From: CAYJQO01 sp964372445
GTDB taxonomy: Bacteria > Patescibacteriota > Minisyncoccia > UBA6257 > GWB1-50-10
DNA length: 11,354 nt
NCBI GenBank assembly: GCA_964372445.1
Contig: CAYJQO010000022.1
Location: 1 to 11,354 of the forward strand
Direction: 5' to 3'
Shown one piece after another: positions 11,285 to 11,354 of this stretch (positions are counted from its first letter, which is position 1; every line of letters starts with the position of its first letter). Both the position numbers and the translations under genes were made by a program. Below the pieces are notes generated by a model, which worked only from the letters and a program-made list of their open reading frames with translations, made no database searches and was not told the DNA's origin.

Positions 11285-11321
11285 CATTACCCTTTCCTTT
11301 CACTTTCCACCACGGTGCAAG

Positions 11322-11354
11322 CACCTATTGAGCGGTAGCTCTCGGAGCCCCGAC
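11322..11354 (+). repeat. Intergenic repeat copy D (cut by window end)
   Basis: CCTATTGAGCGGTAGCTCTC (11324-11343) continuing GGAGCCCCGAC to the last base. This is the cleanest copy of the repeat and runs out of the window. GAGC/GCTC and TCGG/CCGA can form small hairpins. Confidence 0.55.

Overview
The window looks like a piece of a metagenome-assembled genome from a candidate phyla radiation (CPR/Patescibacteria) bacterium, most like a GC-rich Parcubacteria-type lineage. The best evidence is the alanyl-tRNA synthetase: about 600 residues, without the C-terminal C-Ala domain, and with the editing-domain HxxxH reached almost directly from the tRNA-binding region. A solitary VirD4/TraD-like ATPase with a C-terminal zinc ribbon, a compact YrdC protein and a DedA protein fit the same picture. 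TGA is used as a stop (genes ending at 7898 and 9564), so this is not a TGA-recoded lineage such as Gracilibacteria or Absconditabacteria. A run of 10 Ns at 459-468 is an assembly scaffold gap. The lineage call is inference from gene form only.

Layout. 1-1087: a multi-pass membrane protein gene (family 'P', copy 1) broken by the gap and by an apparent frameshift just after it, followed by a terminator and a structured repeat. 1088-3097 (-): T4SS-type DNA-handling ATPase. 3263-4222 (+): patatin-like lipid acyl hydrolase. 4291-4881 (-) and 4944-5576 (+): a tightly divergent yrdC-like / dedA pair. 5617-7416 (-): alaS. 7557-7898 (+): small membrane protein. 7986-8381 (-): unknown soluble protein. 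8619-9509 (+): secreted protein with outer-membrane beta-barrel features. 9564-9833 (-): small membrane protein. 9834-10356: 523 bp without a convincing gene, holding an orphan terminator, two repeat copies and a long bulged hairpin. 10357-11241 (+): P family copy 2, followed by a terminator and another repeat copy cut by the window end.

Nearly every gene is a single transcription unit: genes alternate in direction, convergent pairs share bidirectional hairpin terminators, and divergent pairs share short promoter regions. Two expression styles are visible. The housekeeping genes (alaS, yrdC-like, dedA, possibly the ATPase) have a -10 hexamer 6-9 nt from the start codon, which predicts leaderless or near-leaderless mRNAs. 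The accessory genes have Shine-Dalgarno motifs, and where a promoter can be seen upstream it leaves a normal leader.

The most unusual part is the P family with its repeats. Two paralogous membrane proteins lie about 10 kb apart, with similar ends and a divergent AT-richer middle. A recurring intergenic repeat (CTATTGAG...CTCTCGGAG) occurs near both, and two of its copies share a bulged stem-loop with compensatory base changes. An 87-bp block without a gene (10000-10086) resembles the region downstream of copy 2 and may be the scar of a lost cassette. No function can be assigned to this family from the sequence.
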